64,000 nucleotides of DNA, taken from the NCBI GenBank assembly GCA_038318385.1, contig JBBQCD010000007.1, forward strand, positions 37,858 to 101,857, in the 5' to 3' direction. This stretch comes from Schlegelella_A sp038318385 (GTDB lineage Bacteria; Pseudomonadota; Gammaproteobacteria; Burkholderiales; Burkholderiaceae_C). Positions 17,021-24,631 of this stretch are shown here, piece by piece. Position 1 is the first letter of the stretch. Each line of letters opens with the position of its first letter. Below the pieces are notes generated by a model, which did no database searches, was not told the origin of the DNA, and saw nothing but the letters and a program-made list of their open reading frames with translations. Made by a program: the position numbers and the translations under genes.

Positions 17021-17398
17021 ATGATCCAAGGCATGAACCATTTCACCATCACCGCGGAAGACCGGGAGGCCACGCTGGGGTTCTATGTCGGCGTCCTCGG
17101 CCTGGTCGAAGGTCACCGCCCGGATCTCGGCTTTCCCGGCGCCTGGCTCTATGCCGGCGGCCCCCAGGCGGTGCTGCACATTTACTGGGACCGGCCGATG
17201 CCGGCCGAGCGCACCGGCGTGATCGATCACCTGGCCTTCACCGCGCGCGACCTGAAGACTGTCAAGGCGCGCTTCGACGAGCGCGGCCTGGCCTACGACC
17301 TGCGTCGCCAGGCCGGTGCCGGCACCTGGCAGCTCTTCACCCGCGACCCGAACGGTGCCAAGGTCGAACTCGACTTCGACCCTTCCGAAAGCGTTTGA
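17021..17398 (+). CDS. VOC/glyoxalase family protein
   Basis: This 125-residue protein contains one vicinal-oxygen-chelate domain (opening MNHFTITAEDREATLGFY; closing RDPNGAKVELDF). H7, a mid-chain histidine in VIDHLAF and the glutamate of VELDF are candidate metal ligands. A GAGGAG site precedes the ATG. It is the last gene of the cluster and is followed by the convergent gspB-like gene. It could be a dioxygenase, lyase or isomerase subunit for an intermediate of the pathway; the reaction cannot be named. Confidence 0.85.
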   Translation: MIQGMNHFTITAEDREATLGFYVGVLGLVEGHRPDLGFPGAWLYAGGPQAVLHIYWDRPMPAERTGVIDHLAFTARDLKTVKARFDERGLAYDLRRQAGAGTWQLFTRDPNGAKVELDFDPSESV

Positions 17399-17484
17399 CC
17401 GGACTCCGGGCGTTCGCGGCGTGAAGGCCGCACCGCCGGCTCGGCCGGGGTGGCCCTGCCGATGACCGTGCCGCTACCTGCGGC

Positions 17485-18255
17485 CTAGAAGGCGATCTCG
17501 TAGAGGTGACCGCGGAACGACAGCACCGCGGCGTGTGGCTTGATCTGGCGCAGGACCACTCCTGCGGCGACCGGATCGCCCTCGTGGAGGATCTGGCCGT
17601 TCACCATCAGCATCCGGTTGGCGCTGTTGGTCGAGTACGTCGAGCCGCCGACGACGACGCTCGGCAGTTCGCGACGGACCGCTTCGGGCAGGTCGCGCAA
17701 GGGCACGACGCGCTTGTCACCCCCATCGGTCTCGCTCGCGACGCGCGGTCCCGCCGGGCGCTCGGCCGCGGGCTCGGCCGATGGCGCAGGGCGCGGCGCG
17801 GGCGTGACCACGCGGTCGGCGGTGGGCTCGGGAGGCGGCTTGCGCGCGACCGGCTTGCGAACGGCCTTCGGCGCGCTCTGGACCGGCGCCTCGGCGGCCT
17901 GCTGTTTCGAGGACACCGTTGCGGCCGCGGCCGACGGCGGCATCGGCGCAGGCAGCGCAGGCGCCGCAGTGACGGCCGGAGTCTGGGCGACGGGCGCGCC
18001 GGGCGGCGGGGCTGCGATCGGCAACGGCGCCAGCGCCGGGGTGAGCGGAACGGTAACCGGGCGCAGGAAATTCCAGGCCACCGCCGCCAGCAGTGCGATC
18101 GAGAGTCCGACGATGATCCACAGCGGCAGTCGCGAGCGCGGCGCCGCCTCGTCGTCGTCGGCCACCGGGCCGAAGTGCTGGGCGTGGATGCTCGGCACGG
18201 CGCCGCGGTCGCGTTCGGCGTCGGCGCGTCGGAGGGCATCGAGGATGTACGACAT
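17485..18255 (-). CDS. GspB-like general secretion pathway protein
   Basis: This 256-residue protein opens with the conserved MSYILDALRRADAERDRG of GspB/ExeB-like proteins. A transmembrane helix follows at about 43-65, then a Pro/Ala-rich periplasmic linker. The C-terminal domain carries VVGGSTYST, RMLMVNGQ and GVVLRQIKPHAAVL, as in type II secretion accessory proteins. It follows the ExeA-like ATPase gene by 32 bases in the same direction, which matches the known ExeA-ExeB partnership in placing the secretin through peptidoglycan. No other type II secretion genes lie in the window. Confidence 0.85.
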   Translation of the reverse strand: MSYILDALRRADAERDRGAVPSIHAQHFGPVADDDEAAPRSRLPLWIIVGLSIALLAAVAWNFLRPVTVPLTPALAPLPIAAPPPGAPVAQTPAVTAAPALPAPMPPSAAAATVSSKQQAAEAPVQSAPKAVRKPVARKPPPEPTADRVVTPAPRPAPSAEPAAERPAGPRVASETDGGDKRVVPLRDLPEAVRRELPSVVVGGSTYSTNSANRMLMVNGQILHEGDPVAAGVVLRQIKPHAAVLSFRGHLYEIAF

Positions 18256-18287
18256 GGAGGCTTTCGGTGCGCAGGCGGCGTGCGGCG

Positions 18288-20255
18288 TCAGGGCCGTTGC
18301 AAGGCCAGGGCCGGCTCGTCGACGCCGGTGGCGCGGTTGAGCTGCATGAAGGTCGTCGGTCCCGCGGTGCCGATCGCCCGGATGCCATGCGCTGCCTGGA
18401 AGCGTGCGACCTTGCTGCGCAACGCCGCGTTCATCGTCTGCTTGCCGCTCGGCGTGGGCTCGCCGGCGAGGCTCGCGAGCTGGGTGGCGAGGTGGTCGAC
18501 CACCGGGCCGGTTGCGCCTTCCGCGACGGAGCCGGCGTAGCCGGGAGGCGTGCGCCAGAAGGTCGCGAACTCTCCTTGCCAGAGCTTGGCGAAGGACACC
18601 AGCGAGATCGTCTGGCGCACGCCGGCCATCTGCAGCGTTGCTGTCTGCGCGCCCAGCCCGACGAGGAGGGCGTAGGCGGCGCGGTTGCTGTCGTCGCGCA
18701 GGTTGACGATCCCCGGTCGACCCAGCTTGCGCAGGAAGTCGAGCGTGCTCGGGCCCTTGAAACAGCGCACCTGCTGGCGCTGCGCCGCTTCGCACGGATC
18801 GCCGTCATCGACGTCGAGATTCCAGAGCGGCGCGAGCTCCCGCCAGGCTACCTTCTCGTCGCGGACGACGCCCTTGAATTCGCCCTTGATGTCGGCGGCA
18901 GCGAGGAACTTGGCGCCCGGACGCGACGCCGCGGAGGCCGCGGCCGCGACGGCTTCTTGCCGCGCCGCGTGGGGCACCGCGCCCGACTCGGCCGGGGGGG
19001 CGGCGGCCGCCGTCGCGCCCGTGGCGGCGATGGGCGCGGCGCCCGGGATCGATGCCGCCGCTGCGGGAACCAGCGCCGGCGTTGTCGCCGCGACAGCGGC
19101 GGGGGAGCCTGATGCAGCCGCTGCCGTGGATGCGGGGGCAGATGCGGATGCGGATACAGGTGTGGAGGCGGGTGCGGATGGGGGCGCGGACGCCGACGCA
19201 GACGCAGAGGTGGCCGGCGCCGCGCCCGCTGCCGCCGAGCCCGGCGCCGACGGGGCGTTCGTCGACGCCCGCCCCGCGACGGTTCCCGCCAGGGTCGCAG
19301 GCGTCACGGGTCGGGCGCTCCGATCGACAGACAGCAGGTAGCCGACATAGACCGATGCCGCGATCACGGCCACCAGGCCCGCGCCGAGCCAGGCCAGGCG
19401 GCGCGGTTCGGCGTGCCGGGCGACGGCGGGTTCGGAACGGCCGAAGACTTCGAGCGCTGCCTTGTCGACGATCTCGCGCCCGATGCGGTGCGTGCCCCGC
19501 GCGTAGGCGCCGAGCATCGCCCGATCGCACAGCAGATTGATGCGCCGCGGAATGCCGCGCGAGAGTTGGTGGATGCGTTCGATCGCCTGGCGGTCGAATG
19601 GCATGCCGCGCGTCATTCCGGCGACGGCCAGACGATGGCGGATGTACTGCGTCGTCTCGGTGGCGGAAAGCGCCTTCAGGTGGAAGCGGGCGATGACGCG
19701 CTGGGCCAGTTGCTCGAGCTCCGGCCGCGCGAGCATCGAGCGCAACTCGGGCTGCCCGATCAGCACGATCTGCAGCAGCTTGCGCGCGTTCGTCTCCAGG
19801 TTTGTCAGCAGGCGCAGTTGCTCGAGGACATCGGCCGAGAGCATCTGGGCCTCGTCGATGATGAGGACGTTGTTCTGGCCGACCGCGTGGGTCTTCAGCA
19901 GGAAGTCGTTCAGCGGGTCGAGGTAGTCCTTGACCGTCGCTGGCCCGGGGCCTTGTGGCTCGTAGGCGATGCCGAACTCGTCGCAGACCGACTTCAGCAG
20001 CTCGTTGACGGTCAGCTTCGGGTTGAAGATGTAGGCGACGTTGGTGCGCTTGGGAATCTGCTCGAGGAAGCAGCGGCACACGGTGGTCTTGCCGGCACCG
20101 ATCTCGCCGCTCAGCAGCACGAAGCCGCCACCCCCGTTGAGGCCGTAGAGCAGGTGCGCAAGCGCTTCGCGATGGCGCCGGCTCATGAAGAGGTAGCGCG
20201 GATCGGGGGCGATCGAAAACGGCTCCTGCTTCAGCCCGAAGAATTGCGCGTACAT
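18288..20255 (-). CDS. ExeA/GspA-like AAA ATPase with peptidoglycan-binding domain
   Basis: This 655-residue inner-membrane protein has an N-terminal AAA ATPase opening MYAQFFGLKQEPFSIAPDP. Walker A GEIGAGKTT lies at 50-58 and Walker B NVLIIDEAQ at 129-137. A transmembrane helix follows at about 287-308, then a low-complexity Ala/Ser/Pro periplasmic linker of over 100 residues, and a C-terminal region ending in a peptidoglycan-binding-like repeat (ARFQAAHGIRAIG, then GPTTFMQLN). The ATG at 20255 matches the conserved family start; longer in-frame extensions are spurious. In the type II secretion family this protein works with GspB. Confidence 0.9.
   Translation of the reverse strand: MYAQFFGLKQEPFSIAPDPRYLFMSRRHREALAHLLYGLNGGGGFVLLSGEIGAGKTTVCRCFLEQIPKRTNVAYIFNPKLTVNELLKSVCDEFGIAYEPQGPGPATVKDYLDPLNDFLLKTHAVGQNNVLIIDEAQMLSADVLEQLRLLTNLETNARKLLQIVLIGQPELRSMLARPELEQLAQRVIARFHLKALSATETTQYIRHRLAVAGMTRGMPFDRQAIERIHQLSRGIPRRINLLCDRAMLGAYARGTHRIGREIVDKAALEVFGRSEPAVARHAEPRRLAWLGAGLVAVIAASVYVGYLLSVDRSARPVTPATLAGTVAGRASTNAPSAPGSAAAGAAPATSASASASAPPSAPASTPVSASASAPASTAAAASGSPAAVAATTPALVPAAAASIPGAAPIAATGATAAAAPPAESGAVPHAARQEAVAAAASAASRPGAKFLAAADIKGEFKGVVRDEKVAWRELAPLWNLDVDDGDPCEAAQRQQVRCFKGPSTLDFLRKLGRPGIVNLRDDSNRAAYALLVGLGAQTATLQMAGVRQTISLVSFAKLWQGEFATFWRTPPGYAGSVAEGATGPVVDHLATQLASLAGEPTPSGKQTMNAALRSKVARFQAAHGIRAIGTAGPTTFMQLNRATGVDEPALALQRP
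19128..19210. repeat. degenerate hexanucleotide repeats in the GspA-like linker
   Basis: On the plus strand the stretch is a run of imperfect GCGGAT, GACGCA and GGTGCG hexamers. On the minus strand it encodes alternating Ala-Ser and Pro residues of the periplasmic linker. Such repeats can change length by slippage in multiples of six without breaking the frame. Confidence 0.6.
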
Positions 20256-20290
20256 GTGCAAAGGATATGTCCCGGCGGTTGCGGCGATGA

Positions 20291-20315
20291 TTCGCATGCA
20301 ACAAGCGCATGCGAA
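20291..20315. promoter_or_regulatory. 9-bp inverted repeat upstream of the ExeA-like gene
   Basis: The arms TTCGCATGC and GCATGCGAA are exact reverse complements separated by 7 bases. The element lies 36 bases upstream of the minus-strand ATG and 18 bases before the -35 box of the divergent promoter. It may be an operator or an RNA hairpin; the binding protein is unknown. Confidence 0.5.
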
Positions 20316-20332
20316 AGATGCCAAATGATCGT

Positions 20333-20361
20333 TTGAAGCGGGACGCCAAAGCCCCAATACT
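20333..20361 (+). promoter_or_regulatory. sigma70-type promoter of the DUF2917 gene
   Basis: TTGAAG at 20333-20338 and AATACT at 20356-20361 are separated by 17 bases, close to the sigma70 consensus. They point toward the gene that starts at 20436 and imply a leader of about 70 bases. Confidence 0.6.
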
Positions 20362-20435
20362 CTGCTTCGTGACCCCGTCGAAGTTGCCGCGGAACGGTCG
20401 TTCTCGGATGCATGGGGAGCATGGAAGGAATCGTG

Positions 20436-20765
20436 ATGATGAACGCTTCGATCTCGACCGCCAGGATCATCCTCGCCCGTGGTGAACTGCTGAGCCTGCA
20501 AGGCGCCCGGGGCGCCCGCATCGTCAACCACCGCGGCATCGTCTGGATCACTCAGGACGGCGACCGGCGCGACGTCGTGCTGAAAGACGGCGAGTCGTTC
20601 GAACTCGACCGCGACACACCCGTCATCGTGCAGGCCTTCGAATGCTCGACCGTGAAGCTGTCCGAGCCGCCCACGAAGCGGGCGCGGATACCGCTGCACG
20701 GCGTCGTCGACTGGCTGAGCGGACTGCGTCCGGTCACCCTGCGCCTCGGACCGGCCTGGGCCTGA
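20436..20765 (+). CDS. DUF2917 family protein
   Basis: This 109-residue protein matches the DUF2917 family of short beta-rich proteins (RIVNHRGIVWITQDGDRRDVVL split around the conserved WIT core). The function is unknown. I chose the ATG at 20436 because GGAAGGAA ends five bases upstream; in-frame starts at 20412, 20421 and 20439 are alternatives. A well-formed promoter lies upstream. The gene stands alone between the ExeA-like gene and the dioxygenase gene. Confidence 0.8.
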   Translation: MMNASISTARIILARGELLSLQGARGARIVNHRGIVWITQDGDRRDVVLKDGESFELDRDTPVIVQAFECSTVKLSEPPTKRARIPLHGVVDWLSGLRPVTLRLGPAWA

Positions 20766-20958
20766 CGCGGGCCGGACTGTCCGTCTCGTCCCGAAGTCGC
20801 AGCGTGGCGCAGACGATGCCTGACCCGTCGGCAACGCTGTGGCGCATGCGGGCAGGGCCGGACCCGATGTGCGCCGCCGGCTCGCTCTGCCAGAATCTTT
20901 TCGAATCGGGCGTCTGCGCGGTCCTGCGCGTCGCCACGATCGATGGAGCGGCAGCGCG

Positions 20959-21789
20959 ATGGACGTCCGGCAGCACCTTGACGAACTCGATACGCAGGGC
21001 TACACGGTCATTCCCGATTTTCTCGACGCGGATGCGCTGCGGCGTGTGCGGGAGGGCCTCGCGCCGCATCTCGGCAGCCACTCGGGGCGCAACAACTTCG
21101 AGGGCACGCACACCGAGCGTGTCTACACCCTCGTCGGCCGCGGCGCCTGCTTCGAGCAGATCGTCGAAGACGCGCGCGTTTTCGCGCTGCTCGACCGGCT
21201 GCTCGCGCCGGGCTACCTGCTGACCGCGAGCCAGGCGATCTGCATCCATCCGGGCGAGACAGCGCAGCCGATCCATTACGACGACTCGTTCTACCCGGTG
21301 CCGCGGCCGCGACCGTCGATCAGCTTCAGCACCATCGTCGCGGTCGACCCTTTCACTGCGGTCAACGGCGGCACCGAGGTCATCCCCGGCAGCCATCGCT
21401 GGAGCGACGCGCTGATCGCCGGCGGGTACGACGGCCGCGACGCCCATGCGGCGATGCCGGCGACGCTCGAGCGGGCGCTGGTGCCGATGGAGTTGCCCGC
21501 TGGCGCGTGCCTCTTCTTCCACGGAACGCTGATGCATCGTGGCGGCGCCAACCGCAGTTCGGCGCCGCGTCTGGCGTTCTCGAACCAGTACTGCGAGCCG
21601 TGGGCCCGGACGCAGGAGAATTTCTACCTCGGCGTGCCGCCGGCGCTGGTCGCCGCCATGTCGCCGCGCCTGCAGGTTCTTCTCGGCTACGAGATCATGC
21701 CGCCGTTCATGGGTCACGTGACCGCGTCGCATCCCACCAAGGTGTTGCGTCCGGGCTATGTCAACGCGGTCGCCGCGGGGCGGCGCTGA
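20959..21789 (+). CDS. phytanoyl-CoA dioxygenase (PhyH) family Fe(II)/2-oxoglutarate oxygenase
   Basis: This 276-residue protein has the HxD...H facial triad as H106, D108 and H193. R204, eleven residues after the last histidine, is a candidate 2-oxoglutarate anchor. PhyH enzymes hydroxylate acyl-CoAs or other small molecules. The ATG at 20959 follows a GGAG site, and the longer frame lacks conserved sequence. It is followed by an acyl-CoA synthetase gene 21 bases later, so the likely order is activation to a CoA ester and then hydroxylation. The substrate is unknown. Confidence 0.86.
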   Translation: MDVRQHLDELDTQGYTVIPDFLDADALRRVREGLAPHLGSHSGRNNFEGTHTERVYTLVGRGACFEQIVEDARVFALLDRLLAPGYLLTASQAICIHPGETAQPIHYDDSFYPVPRPRPSISFSTIVAVDPFTAVNGGTEVIPGSHRWSDALIAGGYDGRDAHAAMPATLERALVPMELPAGACLFFHGTLMHRGGANRSSAPRLAFSNQYCEPWARTQENFYLGVPPALVAAMSPRLQVLLGYEIMPPFMGHVTASHPTKVLRPGYVNAVAAGRR

Positions 21790-21810
21790 GCCAACGCCAA
21801 GGAGAATTCC

Positions 21811-23721
21811 ATGGACGCCGTGCACCTGCTGGACCGGCTGATCGGGACCGACTGGCCTCGATTCGCGACGGAGGCCGACCGGCGCGCCTTCGAGGCTGTG
21901 CCGTACGCCGAGCGCATCGGCGCGGCGAGCACCTACGAGGCGCTGCGTCTGGGCGCGGCGCGCGATCCGTCGGCGCCGGCGATCGTCTTCCTGCCGCAGG
22001 CCGATCCGGAGGACAGCCCGGTCGAGGTTTCGCACCGCGACTTCTTTGGCCGCGTCACCCAGGCGGCCAACGCCTTTCACGAACTCGGCGTGGGGCCGGG
22101 CGATGTCGTCAGCTTCCTGCTGCCGCTGCTCCCACAGAGCTTCTGGGGTCTGTTCGGCGCCGAAGCCACGGGCATCGCCAATCCGGTGAACCCGCTGCTC
22201 GAAGCCGGGCAGATCGCCGAGATCCTGCGCGCCGCGAACACCAAGGTGCTGGTGGCGCTCGGGCCGCTGCCCGGCACCGACATCTGGGCCAAGGTCGAAC
22301 GCATCCGCGAACAGGTGCCGACGTTGCAGAAGGTGCTGGTCGTTCGTGGCACCGAGGACGCCGCCCGCGGCATCCTCGATTTCGATGCCCTGGTGACGCG
22401 GCAGGCCGCCGACCGTCTGGTCAGCGGGCGGCGCATCCGCGCCGACGAGACTGCGGCGTATTTCCACACCGGGGGCACGACGGGAATGCCGAAGCTGGTC
22501 CGGCACACGCACGGCAACCAGGTCTACCAGGCCTGGGCCGTCAACCTCATGCTGCCGGCGCGACCCGGGTCGCGGCTGCTGTTCGGCCTGCCACTCTTCC
22601 ACGTCGGCGGCGCCCTGACCCAGGGCCTCGCGCCGCTCAGCGGTGGCGGGGCGCTGGTCGTGCTGTCGCCTTCGGGCTGGCGCAACCCGAACGCGGTGCG
22701 CCACGTCTGGCGGCTGGTGGCGCAGCACCGGCCCGAGATCTTCGGCGGCGTGCCGACGGTACTGGGCGCGGCGCTGAACGTTCCGGTCGACGGCGCGGAT
22801 GTCTCCAGCCTGCGCTACTGCTCGGGTGGTGGCTCGGCGATCCCGGTGCCTGTCGCCAGGGCCTACGAGGAGCGCTTCGGCGTACCGGTGCTCGAGGTCT
22901 ACGGCATGACCGAGACGTCCAGCGTGCACACGCTTTCGTACCATGACCGGCCGGTGCGCATCGGCTCGGTCGGCCATCCGGTGCCGTACAGCCGGGTGCG
23001 CATCGTCGAGCTCGGCACCGATGGGCGCTGGCTGCGCGACTGCGGTGTCGAAGAGATCGGCGTGGTGGCGATGCAGGGGCCCGGCGTCTTCTCCGGCTAC
23101 CTCAGCGAGGTTCACAACCGCGATGCCTTCGTCGAGCCCGGCTGGGTCAATTCCGGCGACCTCGGCCGGCTCGATGCCGACGGCTACCTCTGGATCACCG
23201 GCCGCGCCAAGGACCTGATCATCCGCGGCGGCCACAACATCGACCCGCTGGCGATCGAGGAGGTCTTCTTCACCCATCCCGCGGTCGCGCTCGCGGCCGT
23301 CGTCGGAGAGCCCGATGCGTATGCCGGCGAGCTGCCGGTGGCCTTCGTCCAGCGCAAGCCCGGGGTGACGGTCGAGGCTGCCGACCTGCTCGCGTTCGTC
23401 GCCGAGCGCACCCCGGAGCGGGCCGCGCTGCCGGTGCAGGTCTATTTCGTCGAGGCCGTTCCGCTGACGGCTGTCGGCAAGGTCTTCAAGCCGGCCCTGC
23501 GCCGCGACGCGGCCCAGCGAGCGGTGGCGCGGATGCTGCAGCCGCTGGCGGCGGAAGGCGCGGCGCTCGACGTCGAGGTGGACGCGCATGCCGAGCACGG
23601 CAGCCTGATCACGGTACGCGTCGGCGGCGTCCCGCCGGCGGAACGAGCCGCGCTCGGCAGGCGGATCGACGAGCGCCTCGATCCGCTGGTGCTGCGCCAC
23701 CAGACGGTCTGGGGGGACTGA
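21811..23721 (+). CDS. AMP-dependent acyl-CoA synthetase
   Basis: This 636-residue adenylate-forming enzyme has the P-loop-like HTGGTTGMPK, the VYGMTETSS motif and the hinge GRAKDLIIRGGHNIDP. It forms an acyl-adenylate and transfers it to CoA in the cytoplasm. In place of the usual C-terminal PLTAVGKIFK-type lysine motif it has PLTAVGKVFK, so the catalytic lysine is present. An extra C-terminal stretch of about 60 residues follows. An AAGGAG site precedes the ATG. It forms a pair with the PhyH-like gene. Confidence 0.9.
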   Translation: MDAVHLLDRLIGTDWPRFATEADRRAFEAVPYAERIGAASTYEALRLGAARDPSAPAIVFLPQADPEDSPVEVSHRDFFGRVTQAANAFHELGVGPGDVVSFLLPLLPQSFWGLFGAEATGIANPVNPLLEAGQIAEILRAANTKVLVALGPLPGTDIWAKVERIREQVPTLQKVLVVRGTEDAARGILDFDALVTRQAADRLVSGRRIRADETAAYFHTGGTTGMPKLVRHTHGNQVYQAWAVNLMLPARPGSRLLFGLPLFHVGGALTQGLAPLSGGGALVVLSPSGWRNPNAVRHVWRLVAQHRPEIFGGVPTVLGAALNVPVDGADVSSLRYCSGGGSAIPVPVARAYEERFGVPVLEVYGMTETSSVHTLSYHDRPVRIGSVGHPVPYSRVRIVELGTDGRWLRDCGVEEIGVVAMQGPGVFSGYLSEVHNRDAFVEPGWVNSGDLGRLDADGYLWITGRAKDLIIRGGHNIDPLAIEEVFFTHPAVALAAVVGEPDAYAGELPVAFVQRKPGVTVEAADLLAFVAERTPERAALPVQVYFVEAVPLTAVGKVFKPALRRDAAQRAVARMLQPLAAEGAALDVEVDAHAEHGSLITVRVGGVPPAERAALGRRIDERLDPLVLRHQTVWGD

Positions 23722-23727
23722 ACGGCG

Positions 23728-24372
23728 CTACCAGGCGGCGGGGAGCTTGCGATGGATGATGTGGCGGCGATTGCGCAGCGACACGTAGCCGCCGGCGGTC
23801 AGCTCCTTCATCACCCGGTTGACCATCTCGCGTGAGGAGCCGACGCGGGCGGCGATGTCCTGCTGGGTCAGATTGAGGCGCACCACGCGCTCCTCGCCCA
23901 CCGGATCCGAGAGTTCCATCAGCGTGCGCGCGATCCGGCCGTAGACGTCCTGCAGTGCCAGGCTCTTCACCTGTTCGGTGAGGCGGCGCACCATGCGGAT
24001 CAGCTTCGTCAGGACATGCAGGGCGAACTCCGGATGACCGGCGAGGAAGCCGCGCAGCTCGGGGCCGGGGACGAGGCAACAGGTCGTGGGCTCGAGCGCC
24101 CGGACCGAGACCGAGCGCTTGTCGCCGTCGAGAGACAGCTCGCCGAGGTACTCGCCCGGGCCGAGCTCGCCGAGCACCACCTCGCGTCCGGACTCGGAGC
24201 TCGCATAGACCCGCAGGCGCCCGCTCATGACCACGTAGAGGGTATCGCTGCTGTCGCCTTCGTTGATCAGGATCGCCTGGGCCGGATACCGCCGCGTTCC
24301 GCCCAGGGCGGAAATGGCCTCGAGCAGCGCCGGCGGCAGCTGATCGGCGGCAGATGCGGCTTCGGTGCTCAT
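23728..24372 (-). CDS. Crp/Fnr family transcriptional regulator
   Basis: This 214-residue regulator has a cyclic-nucleotide-binding-like beta-barrel (YLGELSLDGDKRSVSVRA) and a C-terminal winged helix-turn-helix (TQQDIAARVGSSREMVNRVM). The barrel keeps the Gly-Glu and Arg-Ser positions that contact cAMP in Crp, and the N-terminal FNR-type cysteine cluster is absent, so an iron-sulphur sensor is unlikely. The gene converges on the acyl-CoA synthetase gene, 6 bases away. Its upstream gap contains GTGA/TCAC palindromes, consistent with autoregulation. Confidence 0.9.
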   Translation of the reverse strand: MSTEAASAADQLPPALLEAISALGGTRRYPAQAILINEGDSSDTLYVVMSGRLRVYASSESGREVVLGELGPGEYLGELSLDGDKRSVSVRALEPTTCCLVPGPELRGFLAGHPEFALHVLTKLIRMVRRLTEQVKSLALQDVYGRIARTLMELSDPVGEERVVRLNLTQQDIAARVGSSREMVNRVMKELTAGGYVSLRNRRHIIHRKLPAAW

Positions 24373-24402
24373 CGCCGAATTATCGGTTCGTGAAAGCCGG
24401 GC

Positions 24403-24474
24403 GTGAATAAGTCACACCTGGTGGGTCGATTCTTCACTCGCGCCGGGGCGTGTCGTTGCCTAGAGTGAAGTCAC
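24403..24474. promoter_or_regulatory. GTGA/TCAC palindromes upstream of the Crp/Fnr gene
   Basis: GTGA-N5-TCAC lies at 24403-24415 and GTGA-N2-TCAC at 24465-24474. Inverted copies CTTCACTC (24432-24439) and GAGTGAAG (24463-24470) lie between and across them. Crp/Fnr proteins recognise GTGA half sites, but the spacings are not the standard six bases. They may control the regulator and the divergent small gene. Confidence 0.45.
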
Positions 24475-24513
24475 GGCGGCCAAGCCCGCCGGCCACCTGG
24501 ACAGGCAGCCACC

Positions 24514-24615
24514 ATGAAGACCTCCGAGATCGTCCGCATCGGCATCGCCCTGGCGACCGTCGCGCTGGGGGTGGCTGCCTACATGCTGCTGGTGGTGCAG
24601 GCTGCGGCGATGTGA
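24514..24615 (+). CDS. small single-pass membrane protein (33 residues)
   Basis: The frame encodes a 33-residue peptide with a short charged N-terminus (MKTSEIVRIG) followed by one hydrophobic segment of about 20 residues and no charged residue after it. The upstream region carries GTGA/TCAC motifs shared with the divergent Crp/Fnr gene. The ribosome site is weak. I do not recognise the family. The real-gene case rests on the clean transmembrane pattern and the location, so it is tentative. Confidence 0.45.
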   Translation: MKTSEIVRIGIALATVALGVAAYMLLVVQAAAM

Positions 24616-24631
24616 GCTGCCAGCGGCGAAC

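Noticed and set aside
17399..17484. Possible terminator between the VOC gene and the convergent GspB-like gene
   Set aside because: Only short 5-bp GC stems are visible and no T tract follows, so I did not call it.
18256..18795. N-terminal extension of the GspB-like gene
   Set aside because: It overlaps the ExeA-like gene in another frame. The conserved MSYILDALRRA start is at 18255.
20734..23700. 988-residue minus-strand frame opposite the dioxygenase and acyl-CoA synthetase genes
   Set aside because: It is antisense to two complete enzymes with catalytic motifs and has shadow-frame composition.
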